Assembly: GCA_023430625.1 (NCBI GenBank)
Contig: JAEZAA010000172.1
Coordinates: 1 to 7,866, forward strand
Length of the DNA: 7,866 nucleotides
Reading direction: 5' to 3'
DNA from: Pseudomonadota bacterium
Lineage (GTDB): Bacteria > Pseudomonadota > Gammaproteobacteria > Pseudomonadales > Oleiphilaceae
A program made the translations under genes and the position numbers. The number at the start of each line of letters is the position of its first letter. Positions within the stretch are counted from its first letter, which is position 1. Positions 1 through 6,156 of this stretch are shown one piece after another. The notes under the pieces were generated by a model that made no database searches, was not told the DNA's origin, and saw only the letters and a program-made list of their open reading frames with translations.

Positions 1-1526
1 GTCGGGTTGCCAAGCCCATCGCGACGGCCATCGCCTTCTCCGTGATGACCTCCAGCATGCTCTTTGCGGCGCCTCTCACCCGTGACAACGGTGCCCCCGT
101 TGGCAACAACCAGAACTCCCAGACCGCCGGCGGCACCGGCCCGGTGCTGCTGCAGGACGTGCAACTGATCCAGAAGCTGCAGCGCTTCGATCGTGAGCGA
201 GTGCCTGAGCGGGTGGTTCACGCCCGGGGTACCGGCGCCCACGGCGAATTCACGGCCACCGCCGATCTCTCGGACCTGACCACCGCCCAAGTCTTTAAGA
301 AGGGCGCCACCACGCCGGTTTTCGTGCGCTTCTCGGCCGTGACCAACAACAGCCACTCGCCGGAAACCCTGCGTGACCCCCGTGGCTTTGCCACCAAGTT
401 CTATACCGCGGACGGTAACTGGGACCTGGTCGGCAACAACTTCCCGACCTTCTTTATTCGGGATGCCATCAAGTTTCCGGACATGGTGCACGCCTTCAAG
501 ACAGATCCGCGCACCAACCTGGATGACGACACCCGGCGGATGGACTTCCTGTCCTATCACCCGGAGTCCATCCAGACGTTGACCCGGCTGTACTCCAACT
601 ACGGCACGCCCGTGGGCTACCGCTTCATGGACGGCAGCAGCGTGCACGCCTACAAGTTCGTGAATGCCAAGGGCGAGTACCGCTACGTGAAGTTCACCTG
701 GAAAACCCAGCAGGGCGTCAAGAACCTGGATCCGCAACAAGTGGTCGAGATGCAGGGCCGTGACTACAGCCACATGACCCGCGACCTGATCACGGCCATC
801 GACAAGGGCGATTACCCCAAGTGGGACCTCTACATTCAGGTGCTGGAGCCCAAGGATCTGGCGAAGTCGGAGTTCGATCCGCTCGACGCCACCAAGATCT
901 GGCCGGAAGACATGGTTCCCCTGAAAAAGGTTGGCACCATGGTACTGAACAAGAATCCGGACAACGTGTTCCAGGAGACCGAGCAGGTCGCCATGGCACC
1001 GTCGAACTTGGTGCCCGGCATCGAACCGTCCGAGGACCGTCTGCTGCAGGGCCGTCTGTTCGCCTATGCCGATACCCAGATCTACCGGATTGGCGCGAAT
1101 GCCCTGAGCCTGCCGATCAACCGGCCCAAGGTCGCGGTCAACAACGGCAATCAGGACGGTCAGCTCAACGCGGGTGCAACCAAGACCAGCGTGAACTACC
1201 AGCCCAGCCGGCGTATGAACCGTGAGGAAACGACCAGCGCGGTCTACAGCAAGCTGCCCTTGAGTGGCACCACCCAGCAGGCGCCGATCTACCGGGAGCA
1301 GAACTTCAAGCAGACCGGCGAGCTGTACCGCTCCTTCACCAAGAAGGAACAGCAAGACCTGGTGAACACCTTGGGCGGCATCCTGGCCGAGACGGATGAA
1401 GAGGCACGCTACATCCTGCTGTCCTACTTCTACAAGTCCGATGTCGACTACGGCAAGGGTCTGGCCAAAGTCGCCAAGGCGGACCTCAAGCGGGTTCAGG
1501 ACCTGGCGGCCAAGCTGAAGGATTAA
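1..1526 (+). CDS. katB: Periplasmic monofunctional haem catalase, 5' end outside window
   Basis: Catalase breaking H2O2 down to water and O2. The reading frame is open to the left edge (first full codon at base 3), and its first residues read RVAKPIATAIAFSV...SSMLFAAPL, the hydrophobic core and AxA-like end of a signal peptide. The true start therefore lies just upstream; the GTG at 42 and ATG at 45 fall inside the signal and are not starts. Counting from base 42, the distal haem histidine is H60 in RVVHARG, RFS is at 96-98, the distal asparagine lies in VGNNFP (130-135), and the proximal haem tyrosine is Y342 in RLFAYADTQIYR. The length (about 485 mature residues) fits small-subunit catalases. 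The export signal and the downstream ankyrin gene match Pseudomonas KatB, so the symbol is assigned by similarity and context. The gene ends in TAA, followed by a strong hairpin. The family call is very secure; the exact symbol is less so. Confidence 0.95.
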   Translation, partial: RVAKPIATAIAFSVMTSSMLFAAPLTRDNGAPVGNNQNSQTAGGTGPVLLQDVQLIQKLQRFDRERVPERVVHARGTGAHGEFTATADLSDLTTAQVFKKGATTPVFVRFSAVTNNSHSPETLRDPRGFATKFYTADGNWDLVGNNFPTFFIRDAIKFPDMVHAFKTDPRTNLDDDTRRMDFLSYHPESIQTLTRLYSNYGTPVGYRFMDGSSVHAYKFVNAKGEYRYVKFTWKTQQGVKNLDPQQVVEMQGRDYSHMTRDLITAIDKGDYPKWDLYIQVLEPKDLAKSEFDPLDATKIWPEDMVPLKKVGTMVLNKNPDNVFQETEQVAMAPSNLVPGIEPSEDRLLQGRLFAYADTQIYRIGANALSLPINRPKVAVNNGNQDGQLNAGATKTSVNYQPSRRMNREETTSAVYSKLPLSGTTQQAPIYREQNFKQTGELYRSFTKKEQQDLVNTLGGILAETDEEARYILLSYFYKSDVDYGKGLAKVAKADLKRVQDLAAKLKD

Positions 1527-1542
1527 GATCGGCAAACGCCAC

Positions 1543-1572
1543 AAAGCCGGAGCCCAGTGCTCCGGCTTTTCT
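1543..1572 (+). terminator. Rho-independent terminator after the catalase gene
   Basis: An 11-bp perfect stem pairs AAAGCCGGAGC (1543-1553) with GCTCCGGCTTT (1559-1569) around a 5-nt loop and runs into TTTTCTT. It sits 17 nt after the catalase stop and 51 nt before the ankyrin gene. If the two genes are co-transcribed as in Pseudomonas katB-ankB, this hairpin would lower ankyrin expression relative to catalase. The structure is clear; the partial read-through is inferred. Confidence 0.88.
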
Positions 1573-1623
1573 TCCGGATATTTTTCTTCCTGATAACCGT
1601 CTGACGATGTACGGAGAGAACCG

Positions 1624-2184
1624 ATGAAGAGCTTACTTGGCGGTTTGATTCTCACCCTGTGCGCGAGCTTCAGCCATGCCGCAGAGCCAAGCCCAGCCAC
1701 CGACGCCAACCAGTACAGCGCGGGCGAGGTGCGCGACAAACTGCACCGGTACCTGTTTCGTGCCGCGCGGGAAGGCGACCTGGAGATCCTGCAGACCTTT
1801 GTCGAGGCCAACTTCGACCTCAACAGTAGTGACAGCAAAGGCTATACGCCCCTGATTCTGGCCGCCTACAACGGCCGGGCCGAAGCCGTGACGCTACTGC
1901 TCAAGGCCGGCGCCAACGCGTGCCAGACCGACAAGCGTGGCAACACCGCCCTGATGGGCGCCATCTTCAAGGGGGAGCTGCGCATCGCCCATCAGCTCAT
2001 GCAGGCCGACTGCCCGGTGGATCAGCGCAATGCCGCGGGACAAACGTCGGCCATGTATGCGGCCCTGTTCCAACGCACGGAGATTCTGCATCAGTTGCGC
2101 GAACGCGGCGCGGACATGAAGGCCACCGATGCCGCCGGCAACACACCCGAGGCCTTGAGTCAGGGGCAGATTCGGGTTCCCTAA
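1624..2184 (+). CDS. ankB: Secreted ankyrin-repeat protein, AnkB-like catalase partner
   Basis: A 186-residue protein with a classic signal peptide: K2, a hydrophobic core at about 4-16, and SHAA at 17-20, with cleavage near A19/A20. The rest is ankyrin repeats: a divergent N-terminal one at about 40-70, clear ones at 71-103 (GYTPLILAAYNGRAEAVTLLLKAG), 104-136 and 137-169, and a C-terminal half repeat with GNTPEAL. The start is supported by GGAGAG at 1613-1618, 5 nt before the ATG. In Pseudomonas aeruginosa the periplasmic ankyrin protein AnkB is encoded next to katB and is needed for full KatB activity; the arrangement here is the same. The only mature cysteines, C100 and C130, lie in neighbouring repeats and could form a disulfide in the periplasm. 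Repeat family and export are secure; the catalase-helper role is inferred from context. Confidence 0.88.
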   Translation: MKSLLGGLILTLCASFSHAAEPSPATDANQYSAGEVRDKLHRYLFRAAREGDLEILQTFVEANFDLNSSDSKGYTPLILAAYNGRAEAVTLLLKAGANACQTDKRGNTALMGAIFKGELRIAHQLMQADCPVDQRNAAGQTSAMYAALFQRTEILHQLRERGADMKATDAAGNTPEALSQGQIRVP

Positions 2185-2194
2185 AGGGCCCCTG
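2161..2194 (+). other. Weak hairpin overlapping the ankyrin gene stop
   Basis: CAGGGGC (2161-2167) can pair with GCCCCTG (2188-2194), with an inner GGG-TT-CCC at 2174-2181. The structure spans the TAA stop at 2182-2184. Only a short T-poor tail (TTGTAG) follows, so it is at best a weak or Rho-assisted terminator, or an mRNA 3'-end stabiliser. Confidence 0.35.
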
Positions 2195-2332
2195 TTGTAG
2201 CAGTAACCCTTATTGGTTTCGAGGTGCGCTGTGATTACTATTTCACCAGACTGAGCGCCGCGTACTGCCTCCATGGCCAGACTCAGAACCAGTTGATCCC
2301 TCACCCTACGCTCCAGGCTAGACTCCCAAACC

Positions 2333-4078
2333 ATGACAGATTACGAGACCGCTCGCCTTGCCGTTTTGCGGCAGCTTAACCTGCTGGATACGCCCCCCAG
2401 TGAGAACTTTGACCGCATTACCCGCATGGCGAGCCAACTGTTCAATCTGCCCATCGCCGCGGTGTCGCTGACAGACGAGGACCGGCAGTGGTTCAAGTCC
2501 CGCGTGGGCGTGGAGCACTGGGAAATTCCCCGCTTCAAGGCCTGCTGTGGCGAAGTGGCGGACTCCTCCGGCGTGCTGGTGGTCAACGACCTGCTGCAGT
2601 CCGAGACTTACCGAGACAGCCTGCTGGCGCAATCCGGCATTCGCTTTTATGCCGGGGCTCCGCTTTTGACCAAGGACGGCTACAGCCTTGGCGCCATGTG
2701 CGTACTCGGCACCGAACCGCGTCAGGTCACGGCGGAAGAAATCGCCGCCTTGAAAGATCTCTCCGCCATGGTGATGGCGCAGATCGATCTACAGCATGCC
2801 GTGGGGCGGGTGGATTCGAGCACCGGTCTGCCCAACTACAACCAATTCGTTGAAGATTTGGACGACCTCTCCCGCGATGCCCCCGGTGCGGTCTACTATG
2901 CGCTCAGCATCGAACTGGTGGACCTGAGCCAGGCCAGCTCGCTGCAGCGGGTGATGGGCCCGTCCTATCTGGAGGACCTGTCGCGCGCCGCCAGCCACCA
3001 TCTGCGTCAGTCACTGGGCCAAGGTACGCGCCTGTATCACATCGGCCCCTGTCAGTTTGCCCACCTCCAGACCGGTGCCGAAGACCAGGTGCTGGCCCAT
3101 GCGAGGCAATTGCGGGACGACCTGCTGGCGCTGAACGTGGACGACACAGCACCTTTCATGCTGCGTCCGGTGGTGGGCGTTGCCCCCTTTGTCCTTGGCG
3201 AGTGCCCGGCATCCGCCGTGCTGCGGACGGCCCACAGCGCATCGCGCGATGCCCGGGAAGCCGAGCAGAGCGTCGGGTTGTACTCTGCCGCGTCCGATGC
3301 CGTTCACCAGCGACGTTTTGATCTGATCACGCATTTTAGGCAGGCCTTACAAACGGCCTCTGGGCTGCATCTGGCGTATCAACCACGAGTACACCTGGCA
3401 AGCGGACACTGTGTCGGCGCGGAAGCCCTGATTCGCTGGCAGCATGCCAGCCTCGGCGCGATTTCTCCCGCCGAGTTCATTCCCCTGGTCGAGAACACCC
3501 AGATGGCCCGCGGCCTCACCGATTGGGTCATGCGCCAGGCGATTCGCCAGGCGGCCCACTGGCACCGCCAGGGGTTTGACCTGCGGATTTCCGTTAACGT
3601 GGCGGCCAACAATCTGGAAGAAGAAGACTTTACCGATCGCCTCTTGAGTTACCTGAAGCAGGAGGCGCTGCCGCTGAGCGGGATTGAACTGGAGCTGACC
3701 GAAAGCGGCCTGATTCGCAACGGGCGCATCGCCAATCAACAGCTGCAAGCGCTCATGGACGCGGGTGTGAAGATCGCCATCGACGATTTCGGCACCGGCT
3801 ACAGCAGCCTGGATTATCTGCAAAAGATTCCAGCGCACACGGTCAAGATCGACCGCTCGTTTGTGGACGGGCTGGAGGGGCACCGCCGGGGCCAGACCCT
3901 GGTCAAGTCGATGATCTCCATGGCCCATGACCTGGGCTACAGCGTCGTGGCCGAAGGTGTCGAAACCTGGGCCTGCTACCAGCTGCTGCAAGGGCTTGGC
4001 TGTGACGAGGTGCAGGGCTACCTGCTCGCCAAACCACTGAGCACCGATGACTTCGAACGCTGGTTGCGGAGTCGGTAA
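2333..4078 (+). CDS. GAF - degenerate GGDEF - EAL protein, probable c-di-GMP phosphodiesterase
   Basis: A cytoplasmic signalling protein of 581 residues with no membrane segment. A GAF sensor domain covers about 5-155, starting with the LxLLDTPPSENFDRIT and DEDRQWFKSRVG blocks typical of GAF-GGDEF proteins. A GGDEF-type domain follows at about 160-325, but the signature loop reads IGPCQF (237-242) instead of GGDEF, so cyclase activity is probably lost. The EAL domain (about 335-578) keeps the motif E364-A-L plus N422, E457 in ELTES, D484-D485-FGTGYSS, K505, E541/E544 and Q561. These are the main metal-binding and catalytic positions, so it should hydrolyse c-di-GMP to pGpG. The dead GGDEF domain may bind GTP as an activator, as known for some GGDEF-EAL enzymes. 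The GAF domain carries vicinal cysteines C71-C72. The ATG has no good ribosome binding site, but the family's usual N-terminus begins right here. Confidence 0.93.
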   Translation: MTDYETARLAVLRQLNLLDTPPSENFDRITRMASQLFNLPIAAVSLTDEDRQWFKSRVGVEHWEIPRFKACCGEVADSSGVLVVNDLLQSETYRDSLLAQSGIRFYAGAPLLTKDGYSLGAMCVLGTEPRQVTAEEIAALKDLSAMVMAQIDLQHAVGRVDSSTGLPNYNQFVEDLDDLSRDAPGAVYYALSIELVDLSQASSLQRVMGPSYLEDLSRAASHHLRQSLGQGTRLYHIGPCQFAHLQTGAEDQVLAHARQLRDDLLALNVDDTAPFMLRPVVGVAPFVLGECPASAVLRTAHSASRDAREAEQSVGLYSAASDAVHQRRFDLITHFRQALQTASGLHLAYQPRVHLASGHCVGAEALIRWQHASLGAISPAEFIPLVENTQMARGLTDWVMRQAIRQAAHWHRQGFDLRISVNVAANNLEEEDFTDRLLSYLKQEALPLSGIELELTESGLIRNGRIANQQLQALMDAGVKIAIDDFGTGYSSLDYLQKIPAHTVKIDRSFVDGLEGHRRGQTLVKSMISMAHDLGYSVVAEGVETWACYQLLQGLGCDEVQGYLLAKPLSTDDFERWLRSR

Positions 4079-4201
4079 GGGGTTAAAGGGGCTGATCGAT
4101 TTAGCTTCATTGGAGTGGTCAAAAGGATCAGATTGATTTTAAAGTGATCGACGTTGGATTCTGTTATTGATCAATAAAAACTCAATCTGCGCCCGGCCTC
4201 C
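4079..4201 (+). promoter_or_regulatory. AT-richer leader of the LysR gene with four GATC sites
   Basis: This 123-bp spacer is clearly richer in A and T than its surroundings. It holds GATC at 4094, 4126, 4146 and 4169, including two copies of TGATCGA (4093-4099 and 4145-4151), plus a palindrome near its right end. It must contain the promoter of the LysR-type gene unless that gene is read from upstream. I could not fix a convincing -35/-10 pair. No Shine-Dalgarno sequence precedes the ATG at 4202; the bases just before it are pyrimidine- and G/C-rich. Confidence 0.5.
4164..4177. promoter_or_regulatory. 14-bp perfect palindrome, candidate operator
   Basis: TTATTGATCAATAA reads the same on both strands and ends 24 nt before the start codon of the LysR-type regulator. 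LysR proteins commonly repress their own gene by binding dyad sites near its promoter, so an autoregulatory operator is plausible. The centre is a GATC site. The palindrome is directly visible; the function is inferred. Confidence 0.45.
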
Positions 4202-5170
4202 ATGAATAACATCAGCCTCGAACAACTGCGCGCCTTCGTGTGCGCCTGCGAAACCGGCTCCTTTTCCGCGGCAGCGCGGGAGATGGGTAAGGTTCAGTCG
4301 GTGGTCAGCACCCACATTCAGAACCTTGAGCTGGACCTCAACCTCACCCTGTTTGACCGCTCCGGCAAGTACCCCGTCCCCACCGGCGTAGCCCAGTTAC
4401 TGCTACCGCTGGCCCGCCAGGCCATCGCCCAGATGAAGCGCTTTCAGCAGGCGGCGGAGTCCTATCAGCAAGGCGAAGAACCTCAGCTGGTGATCGCGTT
4501 TGAGGAGCTGGTGATGCCAGACCGGCTCAACGATATGCTGGCGGCATTCGCCGAGCGCTTTCCCTTCACCCAGATCACGTCCAGCACCGGCGTGGACGAG
4601 GAGATCATTCAGAAGGTTGCGACCGGCGCCGCCGACTTTGCCTTTGTCACCAGCCGGGATGCCTACCGGGAGGAAGTCGATTTCAGCAATCTCGGCCATC
4701 AGCGCGTCTTGATGCTGGCCAGCCCGGAGCACCCGCTCACGCTGACAAAATCCACCTCCCTCACCGAAGCCGCCAAATACCGCCAGATCCTGACTGCCAC
4801 CGTCGCCAGCAAAAAACGTTGGCAACTGTCCGCGCAGGTCTGGACCTGTGATTCGCTTCTGCAAGCCCTGGAGCTGGCCAGCAAAAATGTCGGCTGGGTC
4901 AACGCGCCCTATGAACTGGCACGCCCCTTCCTGAAAAGCGGCAAACTGGTGGAGCTGAATGTGACCAATGCCCTGAACTCCTGGAGCCTGGGTGTGGATC
5001 TGTTGTGGTCCAACCGCACGCCCAAGGGCCTGGCGGCCCGCTGGTTCGCCCGGGAAGCGGGACGTCTGTATGGCAACTATTACAGTGCGCCGCTCGACTA
5101 CAGCGAACCTCCTGACGGCAGTGACTCCCTGGATCATGGCGGACCCATCGCCGGAGGCGATAGAAACTAA
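4202..5170 (+). CDS. LysR-type transcriptional regulator
   Basis: A DNA-binding regulator of 322 residues, slightly longer than the usual 290-310. The N-terminal winged helix-turn-helix (about 5-64) is textbook: SLEQLRAFVCACETGSFSAAARE, then VQSVVSTHIQNLE, then LFDRSGKYPVPT. It is followed by a linker helix and a periplasmic-binding-protein-like effector domain (about 92-295). The start is fixed by this N-terminus even though no ribosome binding site is visible. The last 25 or so residues (from about LDYSEPPDG) are rich in Gly, Asp and Ser and look disordered, a small C-terminal extension to the family. The effector is not predictable. The gene reads towards an AhpD-like gene 101 bp downstream on the same strand, which could be its target or operon partner; most LysR genes instead face their target divergently. 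Confidence 0.95.
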   Translation: MNNISLEQLRAFVCACETGSFSAAAREMGKVQSVVSTHIQNLELDLNLTLFDRSGKYPVPTGVAQLLLPLARQAIAQMKRFQQAAESYQQGEEPQLVIAFEELVMPDRLNDMLAAFAERFPFTQITSSTGVDEEIIQKVATGAADFAFVTSRDAYREEVDFSNLGHQRVLMLASPEHPLTLTKSTSLTEAAKYRQILTATVASKKRWQLSAQVWTCDSLLQALELASKNVGWVNAPYELARPFLKSGKLVELNVTNALNSWSLGVDLLWSNRTPKGLAARWFAREAGRLYGNYYSAPLDYSEPPDGSDSLDHGGPIAGGDRN

Positions 5171-5252
5171 CTTTGCCTGATCCATCGAAGGTTTCAAGAT
5201 GGGACCGGCAGCCTAGTGCGTCAGACCATTCGGCGGCTATCCGTCATCCCAC

Positions 5253-5265
5253 AGGAGAGGAAGGA
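5253..5265 (+). promoter_or_regulatory. Ribosome binding site fixing the AhpD-like start
   Basis: AGGAGAGGAAGGA is a long, strong Shine-Dalgarno sequence ending 6 nt before the ATG at 5272. It decides for this ATG over the in-frame TTG at 5173, which lies 3 bp after the LysR stop and has no ribosome binding site of its own. Confidence 0.8.
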
Positions 5266-5271
5266 CCACCC

Positions 5272-5784
5272 ATGAACCATGCGGAACAACTGCAGTTAAT
5301 CGATCAGTTTGAGGCTCACTACCGGTACGACAGCACCTACATTCGTGAGCTGCTGGAATACTCACCGGACGCCTTTGCCAAGTACCTGGCGTTTCGTCCC
5401 TTCAACAGCCACCGGGAAAGCCTCAGCCTGGAGGTGTTCTGGATCGGCAAGATTGCGGCGTTGCAGGTGGCTGACTGTGGCCATTGTCTGCAGCTGATTG
5501 TGCGCATAGCGCTGGAGGCCGGTGTGGCGAAGGAACTGATTCGGGCAACGCTGCAGGGCGGCAGCAAACTGTCCGAATCGCTCAAGGATGTTTACGACTA
5601 CGCCACCTGCGTGGCCGCCTACAAGCTGCCCGACCCCATCCTGGAAGCGCGCATCCGCCAGCAACTCAGCAAGGCGCAGTTGATTGAGCTGGGCATCTGC
5701 GTGTCCACGGTCACAGTGTTCCCGACCATCAAGCGGGCGCTGGGCTACACCAAAAGCTGCAGCTTGATTGAGATCGAGGTGTAG
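5272..5784 (+). CDS. AhpD-like / carboxymuconolactone decarboxylase-family protein
   Basis: A 170-residue soluble, mostly helical protein. The region at about 50-95 (SLEVFWIGKIAALQVADCGHCLQL) matches the carboxymuconolactone decarboxylase/AhpD fold, with a CxxC redox motif C69-G-H71-C72. In AhpD these cysteines form the peroxidase and disulfide-exchange site, helped by a Glu 12 residues before the first Cys and a His 4 residues after the second. Here those positions are W57 and I76, while the central His (H71) is kept; E54 is the nearest upstream Glu. So it may be a thiol-redox protein with altered chemistry rather than a standard AhpD. No ahpC is visible. The start at 5272 is chosen from its strong ribosome binding site. 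The gene follows a LysR regulator by 101 bp, possibly in one transcript. Redox defence fits the nearby catalase, but the substrate is unknown. Confidence 0.82.
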   Translation: MNHAEQLQLIDQFEAHYRYDSTYIRELLEYSPDAFAKYLAFRPFNSHRESLSLEVFWIGKIAALQVADCGHCLQLIVRIALEAGVAKELIRATLQGGSKLSESLKDVYDYATCVAAYKLPDPILEARIRQQLSKAQLIELGICVSTVTVFPTIKRALGYTKSCSLIEIEV

Positions 5785-5810
5785 CCGCGCTTGCCGCGCC
5801 CCTGACGGTA

Positions 5811-5895
5811 CCGCAATCGAGCCCGGCACCAGCTCTACGGCACCAGCTCAGCCGGGCCGAGCCAAACCGCCCGGGTCTGGATAGCGCGATTGCGG
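5811..5895 (+). repeat. Nested inverted repeats, possible structured RNA or terminator
   Basis: Outer arms CCGCAATCG (5811-5819) and CGATTGCGG (5887-5895) are perfect 9-bp complements. Inside them GCCCGGC (5821-5827) pairs with GCCGGGC (5851-5857); the inner stem could instead extend through TCG (5817-5819) and CGA (5858-5860) around a bulged A, competing with the outer arm. It begins 27 bp after the AhpD-like stop codon. No T-tract follows either stem, so it is not a standard Rho-independent terminator. Confidence 0.5.
5824..5849 (+). repeat. 12-nt direct repeat, period 14
   Basis: CGGCACCAGCTC occurs at 5824-5835 and again at 5838-5849, separated by 2 nt. The copies form most of the loop of the inner hairpin at 5821-5857. 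This could be a small tandem duplication or paired binding sites. Confidence 0.6.
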
Positions 5896-6097
5896 CTGCG
5901 CCTTGTTATGGGATCTTGTAATACAGGGTGCTGGCGCGAATCACCTGGTTAATAGCGGGGCGGCTGAGGAAAGCGCGGCGCTGCCGAGCGGAGCAGGACG
6001 AAACCTAGAAGACAGATCCTCAGCGAGCCTGGCCGCGTGCCCCTGCCCCAGTCGCCCACGTTGTTGCAGCGCAACCGGTAGAGTTAAATCCGGTACA

Positions 6098-6118
6098 GGA
6101 CGACATGACATGTTGTCC
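6098..6118. promoter_or_regulatory. 21-bp dyad, candidate operator of the porin gene
   Basis: GGACGACATG (6098-6107) and CATGTTGTCC (6109-6118) are inverted around a central A, matching at 9 of 10 positions. It ends 38 nt before the porin start codon, where a repressor or activator site would sit. The one-base centre makes an RNA hairpin unlikely, so a dimeric protein site on DNA is the better reading. The binding protein is unknown. Confidence 0.5.
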
Positions 6119-6156
6119 CGCCTGAGTTTAACCGCCGTCCTACAAGGAATTGTTCG

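Larger units (their letters stand above)
5785..6156. other. 372-bp non-coding region with several inverted and direct repeats
   Basis: I find no credible gene on either strand here. The region holds a nested hairpin after the AhpD-like gene (5811-5895), a distant 8-bp inverted pair GCTGAGGA (5963-5970) and TCCTCAGC (6017-6024), a CCGGTA repeat spaced 15 bp (6075-6080 and 6090-6095), and a dyad at 6098-6118. It should include the 3' end of the AhpD-like transcript and the promoter of the porin gene. No clear sigma-70 promoter could be placed. A structured small RNA is possible but not shown. Confidence 0.5.

Noticed and set aside
1654..1665. Possible lipoprotein signal around C13 of the ankyrin protein
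   Set aside because: The residue before the cysteine is Leu, not Gly, Ala or Ser, and a standard SHAA cleavage site follows, so ordinary signal peptidase processing is more likely.
3347..3991. Long minus-strand open frame of 214 residues opposite the EAL domain
   Set aside because: It lies wholly opposite a conserved domain and has no recognisable protein features; it is a shadow of GC-rich coding sequence.
4403..5197. Minus-strand open frame of 264 residues opposite the LysR gene
   Set aside because: The plus strand encodes a textbook LysR protein; the antisense frame shows no family features and is explained by codon bias.
5173..5271. Longer AhpD-like protein starting at TTG 5173, 3 bp after the LysR stop
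   Set aside because: There is no ribosome binding site before the TTG, the extra residues look like translated spacer, and ATG 5272 has a very strong Shine-Dalgarno sequence.
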